This document shows, one piece after another, positions 5,713 through 6,740 of a stretch of 6,740 nucleotides of DNA. The number at the start of each line of letters is the position of its first letter. Position 1 is the first letter of the stretch. Below the pieces are notes generated by a model. That model did not search any database and had not been told where the DNA came from. It saw nothing but the letters and a program-made list of their open reading frames with translations. The DNA comes from Chloroflexota bacterium (GTDB lineage: Bacteria; Chloroflexota; Dormibacteria; Aeolococcales; Aeolococcaceae): positions 1-6,740 of the forward strand of contig JAQBPI010000022.1 of NCBI GenBank assembly GCA_028287605.1, given 5' to 3'. The position numbers were made by a program, and so were the translations under genes.

Positions 5713-6083
5713 GCGCCACCGTGCTCGTGGTCGAGGACGAGCCGATGATCGGCCGCATCCTCGAGCACAAGCTGAGCCGTGAGGGGCACCGCGTGCTCTG
5801 GGCGCGCAGCGCCGAGGAGGCGGACGCGCTGGCCCGCGAGGAGGCGGTCGACGTCGCCCTCGTCGACGTCACCCTCGAGCGCGACGGCGTCGCCCTCGCC
5901 GCCGCCTGGGAGGGCGGCACCGCCCCGGCGTGCGGCTGGCTGGCGATGGTGGAGGCGCGCCATCCCGAGGAGGCCGAGCGCGCCTGCGCCGCCGGCGCCC
6001 GCGGCGCGGTGGTCAAGCCCTTCAAGCCGACGGCGGTGGCGGCGCAGGTGCGGGGGCTCCTCGCCGGCGAGGAGCGGGTGTGA
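5709..6083 (+). CDS. Stand-alone response-regulator receiver (REC) domain
   Basis: A 124-residue protein made of a single receiver domain, with no output or DNA-binding domain. The acidic pair appears as VVEDEP (E9-D10), the phosphoacceptor as D53 in ALVDVTL, and the conserved Lys as K103 in VVKPFKP, at normal spacings. The switch Thr/Ser expected between them (the T of the usual ML-T-A stretch) aligns with E82 in AMVEAR, which is unusual and could alter phosphorylation-driven switching. It may act like CheY or Spo0F, through protein contact or phosphorelay, since it cannot bind DNA itself. No histidine kinase is present in the window. GTG 5709 overlaps the upstream stop, and the N-terminus SATVLVVEDEP begins directly at the first strand of the fold, so no longer start is needed. 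The target is unknown. Confidence 0.9.
   Translation: MSATVLVVEDEPMIGRILEHKLSREGHRVLWARSAEEADALAREEAVDVALVDVTLERDGVALAAAWEGGTAPACGWLAMVEARHPEEAERACAAGARGAVVKPFKPTAVAAQVRGLLAGEERV
6069..6074 (+). promoter_or_regulatory. Ribosome binding site of the ABC ATPase
   Basis: GAGGAG in the last codons of the receiver gene, five bases before GTG 6080. It favours 6080 over the in-frame GTGs at 6086 and 6089. Confidence 0.5.
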
Positions 6084-6740
6084 GCGTGGTGACCGTCGAG
6101 GCCCTCGAGGTGGAGCGGCGCTTCCCCGGCGGTCGCGGGGTCGGTCCCGTCAGCCTGCGCGTCGAGGCCGGCGAGAGCCTCGCCCTCATGGGTCACAACG
6201 GCGCCGGCAAGACCACCCTGCTGCGCATGCTCGCCTCCGCCGACCGTCCTCGCGGGGGCGAGCTGCGCTGGCACGGTGAGCGCTCGCCGCGGGCGGCGCG
6301 GCGCAGCCTCGGGCTCGCCCTCGACGGCGTCGACGAGGAGCCCTGCCTCAGCGGCCGGCAGGCGGCCCACTTCTGGTGCCGCCGCTGGGTCGCCGACGGC
6401 GGGGCGGCGCGGCGGCTGGTCGACGCCGCGCTGTGCCGCTTCGGCCTCGCCGAGGTGGCCGACGAGCCCGTGGGCCGGTACAGCTTCGGCATGCGCCGCC
6501 GGCTCGGGCTGGTCGAGGCGCTCGCCCACGAGCCCGCGCTCGCCTTCCTCGACGAGCCCACCGCCGGGCTCGACCCCGAGGGCGCCGCCACCCTGGGCGA
6601 CGAGCTGCGCCGCCGCGACGCCGCAGGGCTCACCTCGGTGGTGGCGAGCAACGACTGCGCCTTCGTGGAGGCGGCGTGCGGACGGGTCGCCTTCCTCGCC
6701 GCGGGACGGCTGGCGCGCTGCGCGGCGCCGCGCGAGCTGA
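6080..6740 (+). CDS. ABC transporter ATP-binding protein (possibly CcmA-like), 3' partial
   Basis: Open from GTG 6080 to the window end, 220 residues seen, with no stop reached. Walker A is GHNGAGKT (38-45), the signature is YSFGM (134-138), Walker B is LAFLDEP (154-160), and the D-loop is AGLDP (162-166). Two usual catalytic residues look changed: the switch His in the SxHD position is Asn (N191 in VASNDC), and the Q-loop region reads ALDGVDEEP with Asp (D82) where Gln is common. The start GTG overlaps the upstream stop (GTGA) and has a good GAGGAG site five bases before it. Short length, TTLLRML after Walker A and GGELRWHG are reminiscent of CcmA, the ATPase of the CcmAB heme/cytochrome c maturation system, which would suit a respiratory operon. 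A general ABC-2 type exporter ATPase fits as well. A permease gene would be expected just downstream, outside the window. Confidence 0.88.
   Translation, partial: MSVVTVEALEVERRFPGGRGVGPVSLRVEAGESLALMGHNGAGKTTLLRMLASADRPRGGELRWHGERSPRAARRSLGLALDGVDEEPCLSGRQAAHFWCRRWVADGGAARRLVDAALCRFGLAEVADEPVGRYSFGMRRRLGLVEALAHEPALAFLDEPTAGLDPEGAATLGDELRRRDAAGLTSVVASNDCAFVEAACGRVAFLAAGRLARCAAPREL

Noticed and set aside
6276..6740. Open frame of 154 codons within the 3' ABC ATPase region
   Set aside because: Ser/Arg/Pro-rich low-complexity translation in another frame of the ATPase gene, whose Walker and signature motifs are clear.
1..6740. CRISPR arrays, tRNA or rRNA genes, insertion sequences, attachment sites
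   Set aside because: No regularly spaced repeats, RNA gene signatures, transposase motifs or terminal inverted repeats were seen; the window is fully occupied by coding sequence.

Overview
This is a very GC-rich window (roughly 70% by eye). Every supported gene is on the + strand, and the genes are packed into one unbroken run. Six of the seven junctions are 4-base stop/start overlaps (GTGA or ATGA); at the remaining one, GTG directly follows TGA. Five of the seven starts inside the window are GTG. There is no gap between genes, so no internal promoter or terminator is visible. Base composition, frequent GTG starts, a Tat-type Rieske protein and a b6-like cytochrome b suggest a high-GC Terrabacteria-type bacterium (Chloroflexota, Dormibacterota or Actinomycetota-like). 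This is inference from style and not a firm assignment.

Layout. (1) 3-698: C-terminal part, or all, of a protein with two tandem PCP_red-type domains, the small domain also found at the C-terminus of the BchB subunit of dark protochlorophyllide reductase. (2) 695-1966: a CydA-like membrane protein (paralogue A). (3) 1963-2220: an 85-residue protein with two membrane spans. (4) 2217-2723: a Tat-type Rieske [2Fe-2S] protein. (5) 2724-3917: a diheme cytochrome b of b6/subunit IV fused type. (6) 3914-5263: a second CydA-like membrane protein (paralogue B). (7) 5260-5712: an unrecognised soluble, cysteine-containing protein of 150 residues. (8) 5709-6083: a stand-alone response-regulator receiver domain. 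(9) 6080-6740: an ABC ATPase that runs off the window, possibly CcmA-like.

The central observation is a Rieske/cytochrome b pair placed between two divergent CydA paralogues and a small membrane subunit, all translationally coupled. Both CydA-like proteins keep the H19, H186 and E445/R448 equivalents of E. coli CydA by hand alignment, but lack the long quinol-binding Q-loop. Only paralogue B keeps two acidic residues in its third helix, where CydA has E99/E107. This suggests a combined membrane complex in which the Rieske/cytochrome b part oxidises quinol and the bd-like part uses the electrons, or moves them to another acceptor. No CydB, no CXXCH c-type heme protein and no heme-copper oxidase subunit is encoded here. 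CydA homologues lacking the quinol site (called OR-N and OR-C types in work on the bd superfamily) are known, so the family is not new, but its biochemistry remains largely inferred.

The downstream genes (cysteine protein, receiver domain, ABC ATPase) look like regulatory or maturation functions carried in the same transcript. Their link to the respiratory genes rests on overlap and orientation only.
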